The notes: generated by a model from the sequence alone, not told the origin. A stretch of 64,000 nucleotides of DNA from Mycetohabitans sp. B8 (GCF_021991875.1 NZ_JAHLKR010000022.1:1-64000); one strand, 5' to 3'. Positions 22,500-33,217 are shown, numbered from the stretch's first letter. Program-made: numbers and translations.

Positions 22500-22605
22500 G
22501 CGCACGCCGCCGCGTCAAGCCCGCCCACGGTGTACGACGCGTTGGCCAGCGTCCGCGCCCCGCCACAGCACCGGCGTGTTGAACGTGCGTGGACGCTACG
22601 CTGAG

Positions 22606-23475
22606 TCAGCGGAATACTACGGTCTTCGTGCCGTTGAGCACGATGCGATGCTCGACGTGCCATTTCACCGCCCGCGCAAGGGTCACGCATTCGACGTCCC
22701 GGCCCACAGCCGTCAGTTCGTCAGGCGTCATGCTATGGTCGACACGCTCGACTTCCTGCTCGATGATCGGACCTTCATCCAGATCGGTGGTCACGTAGTG
22801 CGCGGTGGCGCCGATCAGCTTCACGCCGCGATCGAATGCCTGGTAGTACGGTTTCGCCCCTTTAAAGCTAGGCAGGAACGAATGATGGATATTGATGGCC
22901 CGGCCGACCAGCTTCTCGCACAGCTCACCCGACAGAATTTGCATGTAACGCGCCAGCACGACGAGGTCCACGCTGTGGCGCTCGACCAACTCCAGGACGC
23001 GGGATTCCTGTGCCGCCTTGGCCTGCGGCGTGCCATCGGCCAGCGGTAGATGGTGAAACGGGATGTTGTAACTCGCCGCAAGCTGGTAAAAGTCCTGGTG
23101 GTTTGACACGATCACCGGGATCTCGATCGCAAGCTGGCCGGTGCGGTAACGGAACAACAGGTCGTTCAGACAATGGCCGATCTTGGACACCATGATCATC
23201 ACGCGCGGCTTCACATTCGCATCGTGCAATTCCCAGCGCATGCCAAACTGCTCGGCCAGCGTCGCGAAACTAGCACGCAGCGCGTGTAGACCCGGATCGC
23301 CGCCCACCTGCTGGAAGTGCACGCGCATAAAGAACTCGCCGGTGCGGCTGTCGCCAAACTGCGCGGAATCTAGGATATTGCTGCCTCGCTCGAACAAAAA
23401 TCCAGACACCGCATGCACGATGCCCGGCCGGTCGGCGCAGGCGAGTTTGAGAATGAAACTGTGTTCGGTGGCCAT
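22606..23475 (-). CDS. purU: Formyltetrahydrofolate deformylase
   Basis: A 289-residue PurU that hydrolyses 10-formyl-THF to formate and THF, balancing the one-carbon pool. Residues 1-85 form an ACT domain (FILKLACADRPGIVHAVSGF). The rest is the formyltransferase-type hydrolase domain, with the substrate loop SFKGAKPYYQAFDRGVKLIG, then ATAHYVT and the DEGPIIEQ motif. GAGG lies upstream of the ATG. It is convergent with the AI-2E gene and lies 77 bp downstream of the NUDIX gene on the same strand. Confidence 0.96.
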   Translation of the reverse strand: MATEHSFILKLACADRPGIVHAVSGFLFERGSNILDSAQFGDSRTGEFFMRVHFQQVGGDPGLHALRASFATLAEQFGMRWELHDANVKPRVMIMVSKIGHCLNDLLFRYRTGQLAIEIPVIVSNHQDFYQLAASYNIPFHHLPLADGTPQAKAAQESRVLELVERHSVDLVVLARYMQILSGELCEKLVGRAINIHHSFLPSFKGAKPYYQAFDRGVKLIGATAHYVTTDLDEGPIIEQEVERVDHSMTPDELTAVGRDVECVTLARAVKWHVEHRIVLNGTKTVVFR

Positions 23476-23552
23476 GCCATAACCTCTTGTTTAACGCGTC
23501 ACCGGGTAATGTGGTGGGACAGGTCTGCCGGTACCAGCCGATGCAACGGCAC

Positions 23553-24461
23553 TCAATCGCCGGGCGCCTGCAACAGTAGGTCGAAATCGCCGCATTCGAG
23601 GGAATCAAGCCAGCCGCGGCGCAATAGGCAATCGAGTGTCGCCAGGCTCGCATCGACGGTCATCCGGCCAGCGCGAACCACGTCAAGCAATTGCGCGCGC
23701 GACACCAGTCGATGCTCGGCGACTTCCCCGTCGGTATTGCGCGGCGCGAAATCGTCGGGCAGCAGCAGATCATAGATGAACAATTGCTCGGCCTTCGTGC
23801 CCTCGTCGATTTCCTGCAAAACGTGAATCATACGCCCCGCGCTGGCCGTACGCGCGAGCAACGCGTCGATGCCGGATTCTTCGTACGCTTCCTTCACCAG
23901 CGTGTCGAACACCGGCAGCCCCCAGCCGATTCCGCCGCCAACCAGGTTGTCGAGCATGCCGGGATGGGTCGGCTTCGTGTCGCTGCGGCGCGCGATCCAG
24001 AAATACGGCTCACCGTGCGCGGCGCGTGGCGCAACCGGCGAGGCGCCGCCGCCGAGGCGCGGCGGCAGCGCTTCGCGCTCGGGGGCCCCCACCACGCCAT
24101 TCAGATGGACGGCGTATGTCGTCGTGCCAAAGAACCGCGACGCCGCGCGTTCGATGAATGCGAGCGGCGGGTCATCAAATGCATTGCGAATCGCATAGGT
24201 CTCGTTGCGCCATCCGCGAATCAGGCCGTGCGCGGCCAGCGCACCAATAACCGAACTCAGTGCGGCGCTGCGCGCCTGGACGGTATCGAATGCATCGGCC
24301 AGCACGACGCAATACTCGCTGATGGTGAACACGTCCGGCCAGTGCGTGAGCCAACGCACGTCGCCCGCGCGGATCCAGCCGACCGGCTGCCCGCCGATCA
24401 CGAATCGCAGATGCTGATCGCGCCGGAAACGGCGCGCGGCGTCAATGCAGCCCCAAGTCAT
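23553..24461 (-). CDS. DUF4743-NUDIX hydrolase
   Basis: A 302-residue two-domain protein. Residues 1-130 match the DUF4743 region found before NUDIX domains in thiamine-pyrophosphokinase-like hydrolases. The NUDIX domain follows, with a slightly degenerate box reading GGGIGWGLPVF then KEAYEESGI (Lys in place of the usual Arg). Such proteins hydrolyse nucleoside-diphosphate-linked compounds, sometimes oxidised thiamine diphosphate; the exact substrate cannot be told. Its stop is 77 bp upstream of purU on the same strand. Confidence 0.85.
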   Translation of the reverse strand: MTWGCIDAARRFRRDQHLRFVIGGQPVGWIRAGDVRWLTHWPDVFTISEYCVVLADAFDTVQARSAALSSVIGALAAHGLIRGWRNETYAIRNAFDDPPLAFIERAASRFFGTTTYAVHLNGVVGAPEREALPPRLGGGASPVAPRAAHGEPYFWIARRSDTKPTHPGMLDNLVGGGIGWGLPVFDTLVKEAYEESGIDALLARTASAGRMIHVLQEIDEGTKAEQLFIYDLLLPDDFAPRNTDGEVAEHRLVSRAQLLDVVRAGRMTVDASLATLDCLLRRGWLDSLECGDFDLLLQAPGD

Positions 24462-24526
24462 CGCCGATGCCCTTTGCGCGTAAAACCGACGATTCTACCG
24501 CGTCTTCAACTGCGCAACGCAGCGGC

Positions 24527-25093
24527 TCAAAACGTGCACACGGTATAGAGTGGCGCCCCAGCATTACGCAGCAGCGTCGAGCCTCCCAGCCCGGGCAGAT
24601 CGATGATCGCCGCGCACTCGACAACGCTTGCACCGAGCCGCTCCAGCAGCGCGCGCCCAGCCATCATCGTGCCGCCCGTGGCAATCAAGTCGTCGATGAG
24701 CACAAGGCGCTCGCCCGGGCGGCATGCATCCGCATGGACTTCGACCGTCGCCTCCCCATACTCGAGCGAGTAGGACGCTGACACGGTCGTGAACGGCAGC
24801 TTACCTTTCTTGCGGATCGGAATGAAGCCCACGTTCAACTCGTAGGCGAGGATCGGTCCGACGATGAATCCGCGCGCATCCAGCCCTACGATATAGTCTA
24901 GCCGCTGGTCAATATAGCGCTGCACGAACAGGTCGACCAATACCCGCAGACATTTCGCGTCCTGCAGCAGCGGCGTGATATCGCGAAATTGCACGCCAGG
25001 CCGCGGCCAGTCGGGCACGGTACGGATATGCTGACGGATATAGGCGGCAGGGTCGGTCAACACCGCCGGTGGCGGTGCAGCGTGCTCTTGCAT
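24527..25093 (-). CDS. apt: Adenine phosphoribosyltransferase
   Basis: About 188 residues. It salvages adenine with PRPP to AMP. The PRPP-binding motif [13 protein letters not shown] and the [18 protein letters not shown] and RKKGKLP loops are all present. I prefer the ATG at 25093, which has GGAGA a few bases upstream; an in-frame ATG at 25105 would add four residues. It is flanked on the same strand by the Kef-type antiporter gene upstream and the NUDIX gene downstream. Confidence 0.95.
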   Translation of the reverse strand: MQEHAAPPPAVLTDPAAYIRQHIRTVPDWPRPGVQFRDITPLLQDAKCLRVLVDLFVQRYIDQRLDYIVGLDARGFIVGPILAYELNVGFIPIRKKGKLPFTTVSASYSLEYGEATVEVHADACRPGERLVLIDDLIATGGTMMAGRALLERLGASVVECAAIIDLPGLGGSTLLRNAGAPLYTVCTF

Positions 25094-25172
25094 GGTGGTC
25101 TCCATTGCGGATCGGACGCCGGGGGTCAGCCCGCGCCGGGTTCATTCGGACGTCATTCGGCTGCGTGCCGCG

Positions 25173-27176
25173 CTAGGCCCGCTGCGTTGCCGCACCACGC
25201 CGCGCGCGCAGCAGCCGCTCCTGGGCCAGCGCGAGCGCGTCGGGCAAGCCGCGCAGCACGACGATGTCACGCGCGCGCAGTTTCGTGTCGCGATCGGGTT
25301 CGACACCCCGTATACCATGCCGGCGGATCGCGGTAACCTCGATGCCCATTTCGAACAACCCGAGCTCATCCAGGCTCCGGCCGACCGCGTCGGCACGCTC
25401 TTCGATCGGCACCGATTGTAGCCTCACCTGCTCGATGCCGTCCTCATCTAGGTCGTCCGCGCCGTGGAAATAGCCGCGCAACAGGCTGTAGCGCTTGTCG
25501 CGCAAGTCCTCGACGCGGCGCAGCACGCGGCGCATCGGCACGCCGGCCAGCACCAGCGTATGCGATGCGAGCATCAAACTGCCTTCCACAATCTCCGGGA
25601 TCACCTCGGTCGCGCCCGCGGCCAGCAACTTGTCTAAGTCGGCGTCGTCCACCGTGCGCACGATCACCGGCAGGGTGGGCTCCAACTCATGTACGTTATG
25701 TAGCACCTTCAGCGCCGACGGCGTATCCGCATAGGTGATCGCGAGCGCCACCGCCCGATGGATACCCGCGGCCAGCAGTGATTCCCGGCGCCCCGCGTCG
25801 CCGAACACGACCTGCTCGCCTGCCGTGGCCGCGGCGCTCACGCGGTCCGGATCCAGATCCAGCGCGACATACGACAGGCCCTCGTGCTCGAGCATCCGTG
25901 CCAGGTTCTGCCCGCTGCGCCCGTAGCCGCAGATGATCACGTGCTCCTGCTGCTGGATGCTCTGCGTCACGATGCGCGTCATCTGCAGTGACTGCATCAT
26001 CCACTCGGTCGAAGACAGACGCAGCACGATCCGGTCCATCGCATCGATGACGAACGGCGCCGCCAGCATCGACAGCAACATCGCCGCCAGGATCACTTGC
26101 ATCAACTCGTGCGAAATCAGGCGTTGCTCGCGGACCAAGTTCAGCAGCACGAAACCGAACTCGCCGGCCTGCGCGAGCGCGAGCCCGGTGCGCATCGCCA
26201 CGCCGGGCATCGCGCCGAACAGGCGAGCCAGGCCGGTGATCAGCGCCGCCTTAAGCAGCAGCGCAGCGACCAGAAATAACATCACCATCAGCGGGTGCTG
26301 CCATAGCACCCGCGGGTCGAACAACATGCCGGTGGTGATGAAGAACAAGCCCAGCAGCACGTCGCGAAACGGCTTGATGTCCTCCTCTACCTGATGCCGA
26401 TACGGCGTCTCGGAGATCAGCATGCCGGCAATGAACGCACCGAGCGCCAGTGACAACCCGAACTTCTCGGTGATGAACGCGGCGCCCAGCGTCATCAACA
26501 GCAAGTTCAGCATGAACAGTTCCTGCGAGCGCCGCCGGACCACCACGTTGAACCAGCGAGTCATGAACCGCTGTCCGACAAGCAACAAGATCGTGAGCAC
26601 CACAGCGGTCTTGATCGCGGCCAGTGCGAGCCCGATCGCCAATTCCTTCGGATCGGCCCCGAGCGCGCCGATCACGAGCAGCAGCGGCACCACGGCCAGG
26701 TCCTGGAACAACAGGATGCCGAAGATGTTGCGCCCGTGCGCGGACTCGAGCTCGAGCCGTTCAGCGAGCAGCTTGCTGACGATCGCAGTCGAGGACATCG
26801 CCAGCGTACCGCCGAGCGCAACGCTCGCCTGCCAACTCAGGTGCAGCCAGGCGCGCGTGGCCAGGCCGGCGAGCACGGCCAACACGATCGTGGCCAATAC
26901 CTGCGACAGGCCTAACCCAAACACGATCATGCGCATCGAGCGCAGCTTGGCGATTGAGAACTCCAGCCCAATCGAGAACATGAGGAACACCACGCCGAAT
27001 TCGGCCAGGTACTGCACCCGCTCCGAATCGCTTGCAATGCCTAGCGCATGAGGACCGATGAGCATACCCACGCTCAAGTAGCCGAGCATGGGCGGCAGGT
27101 TCAGCATGCGAAAGATCACGACTCCGGCCACCGCGGCCAGCAACAGAAAAAGCGTGAGTGCGAGCGGCGATGTCAT
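25173..27176 (-). CDS. Monovalent cation:proton antiporter-2 family protein (KefB/C-like)
   Basis: About 667 residues. The first 390 are a 12-13 segment Na+/H+ exchanger domain (MLGYLSVGMLIGP, SMLLFQDLAVVPLLLV-type region, GLALAQAGEFGFVL). Then comes a TrkA-N/Rossmann domain (VIICGYGRSGQNLARML) and a C-terminal TrkA-C-like domain from about residue 560. This is the layout of glutathione-gated or CPA2 potassium efflux systems in the inner membrane. The ATG at 27176 starts at the first membrane segment; the longer frame to 27251 adds a polar, unlikely leader. It is divergent from kdsD. Confidence 0.92.
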   Translation of the reverse strand: MTSPLALTLFLLLAAVAGVVIFRMLNLPPMLGYLSVGMLIGPHALGIASDSERVQYLAEFGVVFLMFSIGLEFSIAKLRSMRMIVFGLGLSQVLATIVLAVLAGLATRAWLHLSWQASVALGGTLAMSSTAIVSKLLAERLELESAHGRNIFGILLFQDLAVVPLLLVIGALGADPKELAIGLALAAIKTAVVLTILLLVGQRFMTRWFNVVVRRRSQELFMLNLLLMTLGAAFITEKFGLSLALGAFIAGMLISETPYRHQVEEDIKPFRDVLLGLFFITTGMLFDPRVLWQHPLMVMLFLVAALLLKAALITGLARLFGAMPGVAMRTGLALAQAGEFGFVLLNLVREQRLISHELMQVILAAMLLSMLAAPFVIDAMDRIVLRLSSTEWMMQSLQMTRIVTQSIQQQEHVIICGYGRSGQNLARMLEHEGLSYVALDLDPDRVSAAATAGEQVVFGDAGRRESLLAAGIHRAVALAITYADTPSALKVLHNVHELEPTLPVIVRTVDDADLDKLLAAGATEVIPEIVEGSLMLASHTLVLAGVPMRRVLRRVEDLRDKRYSLLRGYFHGADDLDEDGIEQVRLQSVPIEERADAVGRSLDELGLFEMGIEVTAIRRHGIRGVEPDRDTKLRARDIVVLRGLPDALALAQERLLRARRGAATQRA

Positions 27177-27315
27177 GCAGGCCCTTGCGTCGGTCCTTTC
27201 AGTAGTCGGCATCAACGTGCGCAAAGCCGAGCAGTCACGGCCGGTGCACACACGATAGCGCCATCAACGCTTCGAAAACCGCGCCGCTGGGTGCGCCGCG
27301 AGCCTAATGCGCGTT

Positions 27316-27331
27316 TGCTATACTCCGCGCA
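27316..27331 (+). promoter_or_regulatory. Extended -10 promoter of kdsD, possibly giving a leaderless mRNA
   Basis: TGCTATACT is an extended -10 element (TATACT at 27319-27324 with TGC before it). No -35 is visible. Standard spacing puts the transcription start on the A of the kdsD ATG at 27331. Confidence 0.5.
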
Positions 27332-28314
27332 TGATAGCGAAAATCAATGGCGCCCGGGCTTTGCACCTGGCGCAGCACGTGCTCGACATCGAGGCAGAGG
27401 CCATCCGGAGCCTGAGTACGCGCCTGAACGGCGAATTTGTCGTCGCCGTGGAAATGTTGCTGGCCTGCAAGGGGCGCGTGGTGGTCTCCGGCATCGGCAA
27501 ATCAGGCCATATTGCACGCAAGCTGGCGGCCACGCTGGCGAGCACCGGCACACCCGCGTTCTTCGTGCATCCGGCCGAGGCGAGCCACGGCGACCTGGGC
27601 ATGGTCACCGCCGACGACGTGTTCATCGGTTTGTCCAACTCCGGCGAATCGGAGGAACTGGTTGCGATCCTGCCACTCATCAAGCGGCTCGGCGCAAAAT
27701 TGATCGCGGTGACCGGACGGCCGGAATCGAGCTTGGCCAAGCTGGCCGACGTGCACTTGAATGCGCGCGTGGAGAAGGAGGCGTGCCCGCTGAACCTCGC
27801 GCCCACGGCCAGCACCACAGCCACGCTCGCGCTGGGCGATGCGCTGGCGGTAGCAGTGCTCGACGCGCGCGGCTTTTCCGCTGACGATTTCGCGCGCTCG
27901 CATCCGGGCGGCGCGTTGGGCCGGCGCCTGCTGACCTATGTGCGCGACGTGATGCGCACCGGCGACGAGGTGCCGCGCGTGACGCTGTCCGCGACGGTGC
28001 GGGACGCGTTGTTTGAGATCACCGCGAAACGGCTGGGCATGACCGCGATCGTGGACGGGGATTCGCGCGTGGAGGGCATCTTCACCGATGGCGATTTGCG
28101 CCGCGTGCTCGAGCACAAGGGCGACATCTTTGGCCTACCGATCACCGACGTGATGACACGCAAGCCGCGCACGATCAGCGCCGGACAGCTAGCGGTGGAG
28201 GCCGTGGAACTGATGGAGCGATTCCGCATCAACCAGATGCTAGTCGCCGACGCCGATGGCACGCTGATCGGCGCGCTGAACACGCACGACCTTTTCTCCG
28301 CCAAAGTCATCTGA
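27331..28314 (+). CDS. kdsD: D-arabinose 5-phosphate isomerase
   Basis: A 327-residue KdsD/KpsF-type enzyme converting ribulose 5-phosphate to arabinose 5-phosphate, the first step to Kdo for lipopolysaccharide. A SIS sugar isomerase domain fills the first 190 residues (VSGIGKSGHIARKLAATLAS, NSGESEEL, then SHPGGALGRRLL). Two CBS domains follow (VMRTGDEVP and ITDVMTRKPRTI). The MIAKIN start is the one conserved in Burkholderia, and no ribosome site precedes it. It leads the kdsD-kdsC-lptC-lptA-lptB group. Confidence 0.95.
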   Translation: MIAKINGARALHLAQHVLDIEAEAIRSLSTRLNGEFVVAVEMLLACKGRVVVSGIGKSGHIARKLAATLASTGTPAFFVHPAEASHGDLGMVTADDVFIGLSNSGESEELVAILPLIKRLGAKLIAVTGRPESSLAKLADVHLNARVEKEACPLNLAPTASTTATLALGDALAVAVLDARGFSADDFARSHPGGALGRRLLTYVRDVMRTGDEVPRVTLSATVRDALFEITAKRLGMTAIVDGDSRVEGIFTDGDLRRVLEHKGDIFGLPITDVMTRKPRTISAGQLAVEAVELMERFRINQMLVADADGTLIGALNTHDLFSAKVI

Positions 28315-28321
28315 TCCGAGC

Positions 28322-28852
28322 ATGGCCCTGACCGCAATCGAACGCGCCGCGCGCGTCAAGCTGATGATCTTCGACGTGGACGGCGTACTAACCGACGGCA
28401 CGTTGTACTTCACGCCGGACGGCGATGCAATGAAGGGCTTCAACTCGATGGACGGCCATGGGTTGAAGCTGCTCGAGCAGGCCGGCGTCGCGACCGCGAT
28501 TATCACCGGGCGCAATTCGAGGATCGTCGAATTGCGCGCGCGCGAGCTCCACGTGTCATACCTGTACCAGGGAATCAGCGACAAGTTCGCTGCGTTCGAC
28601 AAGTTACGGGCTGCCGCCGGCGTCACCGCCAACGAATGCGGATACATGGGCGACGACTGGCCCGATCTGGCGGTCATGCTGCGCGTCGGTTTCGCCGCCG
28701 CGCCGGCAAACGCGCACTCCGAGGTACGCAGTCGCGCGCACTGGATCGCCACCGCACGCGGCGGTCACGGCGCCGCTCGCGAGGTCATCGATACACTGCT
28801 GCACGCGCAGGGCCGGTATGACGGTCTGCTCGCGGCGGCGTGCGCAGGCTAA
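28322..28852 (+). CDS. kdsC: 3-deoxy-manno-octulosonate-8-phosphatase
   Basis: A 176-residue HAD-family phosphatase that releases Kdo from Kdo 8-phosphate. The catalytic aspartates are in FDVDGVLTDG, motif II is IITGRNS, and the GDDWPDL motif closes the active site. It has no cap domain, as usual for this tetrameric family. It starts seven bases after kdsD and ends three bases before lptC. Confidence 0.96.
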   Translation: MALTAIERAARVKLMIFDVDGVLTDGTLYFTPDGDAMKGFNSMDGHGLKLLEQAGVATAIITGRNSRIVELRARELHVSYLYQGISDKFAAFDKLRAAAGVTANECGYMGDDWPDLAVMLRVGFAAAPANAHSEVRSRAHWIATARGGHGAAREVIDTLLHAQGRYDGLLAAACAG

Positions 28853-28855
28853 GCG

Positions 28856-29461
28856 ATGCGTGAGATGCGCCTGTCCGCCTGGTTGCCGCTCGTGATCATG
28901 GCGGTGCTCGCCGCCGGCACGTACTGGCTGCTGCAAAACACGCTGCCGCGCCCGGCGCAGATGGTATCGGCAGACAAAGCGCATACGCCGGACTATTTCG
29001 CCGACCAGTTTTCGATCTCAATGCTGGACGAAAGTGGCGTGACGCAGTACCGGATCGCGGCCGCGTCGATGGTCCACTACGAGGACGATGCGGCGACGCA
29101 CGCGACGCTGCCGGCAATCCGCGCGTTCACGCCGGGCCAGCCGGTCGTCACGGCCACCGGCAAGCGCGCTGTCATCAATGCGGACGGCTCGATCGTGGAC
29201 CTGTACGACGACGCGCACATCGTGCGCGACGCGGGTTTGACCGATCCGCGGATGCAAGCCGACTCCGAGCACTTCCGTGTGCTGGCCAACGACGACATCA
29301 TCGAAACCGAAAAGCCGGTTAAACTGCTGCGCGGCCTGTCCCAGATGACGGCCAATGGCATGATCTACAATAACGTGACCCGGGAAATGCGTCTGCTCGG
29401 CCAGGTACACGGCATGATTGCCGCGTCCGACACAGCGGCGGGCGGACCGTTCGATCAATGA
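28856..29461 (+). CDS. lptC: LPS export ABC transporter periplasmic protein LptC
   Basis: A 201-residue protein with one N-terminal membrane anchor (residues 6-24) and a periplasmic beta-jellyroll. PDYFADQFSISMLDESG and the LLGQVHG ending are typical of LptC. It passes LPS from the LptB2FG complex to LptA. The start lies three bases after the kdsC stop; an ATG two codons on is also possible. Confidence 0.9.
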   Translation: MREMRLSAWLPLVIMAVLAAGTYWLLQNTLPRPAQMVSADKAHTPDYFADQFSISMLDESGVTQYRIAAASMVHYEDDAATHATLPAIRAFTPGQPVVTATGKRAVINADGSIVDLYDDAHIVRDAGLTDPRMQADSEHFRVLANDDIIETEKPVKLLRGLSQMTANGMIYNNVTREMRLLGQVHGMIAASDTAAGGPFDQ

Positions 29462-29488
29462 CGGGCACCTCTTTCTCGCACGACGCGC

Positions 29489-30193
29489 ATGAACCCAATG
29501 TTTGACCGCCCCATGCCCGCGCGCACGCTACATTCGAAGCGCTGCGCCGGGGCGAGCCGCGCCCGCATGGCAGGCGGGCGGATCGTGTCGACGCTGGCCG
29601 TCGCGCTGCCGCTTGCGCTGTCGCTGTGCGTCGCGCACGCCGAGCGCGCGGACCGCGACAAGCCGCTGAACATCGAAGCGGACAACATGACGTACGACGA
29701 CCTAAAGCAACTGACGGTCTTCACCGGCCACGTCGTCGCGACCAAGGGCACGATCCTAATCCGGGCGGACCGCATAGACGTCAAGCAGGACCCGCAAGGC
29801 TACCAGCACGCCACCGGCACCAGCAACGGCAGCACGCTGTCATATTTCCGGCAGAAGCGCGACGGCATGGACGAATACATCGAGGGCAACGCGGCGCGCA
29901 TCGACTACGATGGCAAGCAGGACCTAACGACTTTGACCACGCGCGCCGTCGTGCGACGCCTGCGGGGGTTATCTAAGCTCGTCGATGAAGTGCGCGGCAG
30001 CGTGATCACCTACGATGGCCAAAAGGACTTTTACACCGCCCAGTCGGGCAAGGATGTCGCGGGACCGGGCAATCCGAGCGGCCGCGTGCGCGCGATGCTC
30101 ACGCCCAGCACGGGGGGCGGCGCGCTGCTCCAACCCGCCAGCGACGTGACGCTGACCCCATCCACGACGCCGCAACGAACGTCGCAGCCATGA
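29489..30193 (+). CDS. lptA: LPS transport periplasmic protein LptA
   Basis: A 234-residue periplasmic OstA-fold protein. The signal peptide is unusually long, ending near AHAERA at about residue 52, so the start at 29489 may be too early; 29513 is an in-frame alternative. The mature part begins [20 protein letters not shown], the LptA repeat pattern. It forms the bridge carrying LPS to the outer membrane. Its stop overlaps the lptB start (ATGA). Confidence 0.92.
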   Translation: MNPMFDRPMPARTLHSKRCAGASRARMAGGRIVSTLAVALPLALSLCVAHAERADRDKPLNIEADNMTYDDLKQLTVFTGHVVATKGTILIRADRIDVKQDPQGYQHATGTSNGSTLSYFRQKRDGMDEYIEGNAARIDYDGKQDLTTLTTRAVVRRLRGLSKLVDEVRGSVITYDGQKDFYTAQSGKDVAGPGNPSGRVRAMLTPSTGGGALLQPASDVTLTPSTTPQRTSQP

Positions 30194-30969
30194 ACACATC
30201 GGTTCCCCCCGTGCCTATCCCGGCTGCGGCCAGCACGCTGTCGGTGCGCAACTTGCGCAAGCGTTACGGCGCGCGCACCGTCGTCAAAGACGTGTCGCTC
30301 GACGTGAAAAGCGGTGAAGTGGTTGGGCTGCTCGGACCGAACGGCGCCGGCAAGACGACCTCATTCTATATGATCGTCGGACTGGTGCCGCTCGATGGCG
30401 GGGAGATCATGCTCGACGGCACGTCGATCAGCTTGCTGCCGATCCACAAGCGCGCCCGGATGGGGTTGTCCTATCTGCCGCAGGAGGCGTCGGTATTCCG
30501 CAAGCTGTCCGTCAACGAGAACATCCGCGCGGTGCTAGAGTTGCAACGGGACGAGCATGACAAGCCGCTGTCCAAGCAAGCGGTATCGGCACGCGCCGAC
30601 GCGTTGCTCGAGGAGTTGCAAATCGCGCACTTGCGCGACAATCCGGCGATGTCGCTGTCCGGCGGCGAGCGCCGCCGTGTCGAGATCGCGCGCGCACTCG
30701 CCACTCGCCCCAGCTTTATCCTGCTGGACGAACCGTTTGCCGGCGTGGACCCGATCGCCGTGCTGGAAATCCAGAAGATCGTGCGTTTTTTGAAAGAGCG
30801 CGGCATCGGCGTGTTGATCACGGATCATAACGTGCGCGAGACGCTCGGCATCTGCGACCACGCGTACATTATCAGCGATGGCAGCGTGCTTGCGGCCGGC
30901 GCGCCCAAGGAAATCATCGCGAACGAGAACGTACGCCGCGTGTACCTGGGCGAGCATTTTCGTATGTAG
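30190..30969 (+). CDS. lptB: LPS export ABC transporter ATP-binding protein LptB
   Basis: A 259-residue cytoplasmic ATPase of the LptB2FGC complex. Walker A is GPNGAGKTT, the signature is [16 protein letters not shown], Walker B ends [13 protein letters not shown], and the switch is ITDHNVRET. It is coupled to lptA by a four-base overlap and followed after about 170 bp by rpoN, as in most proteobacteria. Confidence 0.97.
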   Translation: MNTSVPPVPIPAAASTLSVRNLRKRYGARTVVKDVSLDVKSGEVVGLLGPNGAGKTTSFYMIVGLVPLDGGEIMLDGTSISLLPIHKRARMGLSYLPQEASVFRKLSVNENIRAVLELQRDEHDKPLSKQAVSARADALLEELQIAHLRDNPAMSLSGGERRRVEIARALATRPSFILLDEPFAGVDPIAVLEIQKIVRFLKERGIGVLITDHNVRETLGICDHAYIISDGSVLAAGAPKEIIANENVRRVYLGEHFRM

Positions 30970-31140
30970 TGCCTTCACTGGAGCGCACTCCCGCTCCAGC
31001 CAGCGCAGATTTAGCGACGCCGCCGTGCCAGCGGTTGGCTCGCACGCGCCGACTCGACCCACCATGCACAAAACGGGCCAACGTGTTTCCTCAAGGTTCC
31101 GCCAACGTGGCAAACTGTCTACAATGAAAAGCGATTTGCC

Positions 31141-32655
31141 ATGAAAGCAAGCCTTCAACTCCGTCTATCACAGCATTTGGCGCTGACTCCGCAATTGCAG
31201 CAGTCGATCCGGCTACTGCAGCTGTCGACGCTCGAATTGCAGCAGGAGGTCGCCACGGCGATCTCGCAGAATCCTTTGCTGGAGAACGAGGACGATTGGA
31301 TCGCGAGCCCGTTGCGGGTCGCCGCGGACGGCTCACTGGTGCCGTCGCAAGGCAGCGCGCTGCCCACCGGCATGGCCGAGGCGCCGACACTGGTGCCCGG
31401 CGGCGCGAACGGTGAGCGCGCGCAAAGCGCGGAGCCGGCCGCCATTGATGAATACAACGGCATGAGCAGCGACAACGGCACCGACACGGCGTCGTGGAAC
31501 CTGGACGACTATGTGCGTTCCGGTGTCGCCTCCGACGACGATGACATGCCGCCGCTGCAGCTTCACGAATCCACGGTCAGCCTGCGCGAGCATTTAGGCG
31601 CGCAGTTGCGTCTGACCCAAGCTAGCCCGCGCGACCGCGCGCTGGTCACGTTTCTAATCGAGTCGCTGGACGACGATGGCTATCTGAGTGCGAGCTGCGA
31701 CGAAATCCTCGCCGATTTGCCGGCCGAGCTCGAGGTTGACGCCGATGAACTGAACGCAGCGCTCGCGCTGCTGCACAGCTTCGATCCAGCTGGGGTCGGG
31801 GCGCGCTCGGCATCCGAATGCCTGAAGCTGCAATTGTTGCGGCTAGAGCCGAGCGCCACGCGCACGCTGGCGCTGGAAATCGTGTCGAACTACTTGGAGT
31901 TGCTGGCGGCGCGCGACTTCACGCGCCTGCGCAAGCACCTGAAAGCCAGCGACGACGCGCTGCGCGACGCGCACGCGCTGATCCGCTCGCTCGAGCCGTT
32001 CCCCGGCGCCGCGTACGGCAAGGCCGAGGCCGACTACGTGGTGCCGGACATCATCGTGAAGAAAACCTCGCAGGGATGGCAAGCGGAGTTGAACCCCGAA
32101 GTCGTGCCGCGGCTGCGGGTCAACCACTTATACGCAAACATCCTGCGTAGCAACCGGGGCGACCCGAGCAGTGGTTCGTTGCGCCAGCAACTGCAAGAAG
32201 CGCGCTGGCTGATCAAGAACATCCAGCAACGATTCGACACGATTTTGCGCGTCGCACAAGCGATCGTCGAGCGTCAACGCAATTTTTTCATGCATGGCGA
32301 GATCGCGATGCGCCCCTTGGTTTTACGAGAAATTGCTGATACGCTGGGCTTGCACGAGTCGACCGTATCGCGGGTGACGACCGGGAAGTACATGCTGACG
32401 CCCTTCGGGACGCTCGAGTTCAAGTACTTCTTTGGCTCACACGTGTCGACCGACACCGGGGGCGTGGCATCATCCACCGCGATCCGCGCGCTCATCAAGC
32501 AACTGATAGGAGCCGAAGACCCGAAATCACCGCTTTCAGACAGCCGCATCGCTGAACTGCTGGCCGAACAGGGCTTCGTGGTCGCACGCCGAACCGTGGC
32601 GAAATATCGCGAAGCGCTGAAGATTCCGGCTGTTAGCATGCGTAAGTCGTTGTAA
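31141..32655 (+). CDS. rpoN: RNA polymerase sigma-54 factor
   Basis: A 504-residue sigma-54. The N-terminal activator-interacting region ([18 protein letters not shown], then [13 protein letters not shown]) is followed by an acidic linker and the core-binding domain. The helix-turn-helix contains [16 protein letters not shown], and the RpoN box reads [12 protein letters not shown] near the C-terminus. It directs transcription of nitrogen, motility and stress genes with enhancer-binding proteins. It sits between lptB and hpf, the usual place. Confidence 0.97.
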   Translation: MKASLQLRLSQHLALTPQLQQSIRLLQLSTLELQQEVATAISQNPLLENEDDWIASPLRVAADGSLVPSQGSALPTGMAEAPTLVPGGANGERAQSAEPAAIDEYNGMSSDNGTDTASWNLDDYVRSGVASDDDDMPPLQLHESTVSLREHLGAQLRLTQASPRDRALVTFLIESLDDDGYLSASCDEILADLPAELEVDADELNAALALLHSFDPAGVGARSASECLKLQLLRLEPSATRTLALEIVSNYLELLAARDFTRLRKHLKASDDALRDAHALIRSLEPFPGAAYGKAEADYVVPDIIVKKTSQGWQAELNPEVVPRLRVNHLYANILRSNRGDPSSGSLRQQLQEARWLIKNIQQRFDTILRVAQAIVERQRNFFMHGEIAMRPLVLREIADTLGLHESTVSRVTTGKYMLTPFGTLEFKYFFGSHVSTDTGGVASSTAIRALIKQLIGAEDPKSPLSDSRIAELLAEQGFVVARRTVAKYREALKIPAVSMRKSL

Positions 32656-32842
32656 GCCTACTGCATGTTGCGGTGGGCGTTGACCGGCCGCGACGCTTGG
32701 ATAGGATATGGTCAGGAGCCGGCCGATATTGGCCCGCCACTCCTTTTCGTCACGACGGGGTGCACGCCACAAGCGGGCCGAGGCTCGAGCGGCACCGGAT
32801 CATGCCTTTGCGCTAGCGGCTATTGAGCACGGAGAGGCAGCT

Positions 32843-33193
32843 ATGAATTTGAAGATCAGTGGACACCACCTGGACGTCACGCCCGCCCTGCGCGATTATG
32901 TGGTCGCGAAGCTCGAACGCGTGCTCAGGCATTTTGACCAGGTGATCGATGGTACTGTGCTACTAGCCGTGGACAATCACAAGGAAAAGGAAAAACGGCA
33001 AAGGGTGGAGGTCAACCTGCACCTGAAGGGCAAGGACATCTTTGTCGAGAGCGCGAATGGCGACCTGTACGCGGCAATCGACATGCTGATCGACAAACTC
33101 GACCGTCAGGTATTGCGTTACAAGGACCGGCTGCAAGGCCACCAGCACGAGGCGATCAAATACGTGCCGGTTCCCGAGCAACCGGCATCCTGA
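32843..33193 (+). CDS. hpf: Ribosome hibernation-promoting factor, short form
   Basis: A 116-residue HPF/YfiA-family protein (it starts [20 protein letters not shown]). GGAGAGG lies before the ATG at 32843; the open frame upstream to 32708 is not conserved-looking. It binds stationary-phase ribosomes at the 30S subunit. It follows rpoN and is closed by a clear terminator. Confidence 0.95.
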   Translation: MNLKISGHHLDVTPALRDYVVAKLERVLRHFDQVIDGTVLLAVDNHKEKEKRQRVEVNLHLKGKDIFVESANGDLYAAIDMLIDKLDRQVLRYKDRLQGHQHEAIKYVPVPEQPAS

Positions 33194-33217
33194 GCGCGGA
33201 TCGGCTCCGCGTTGGCA

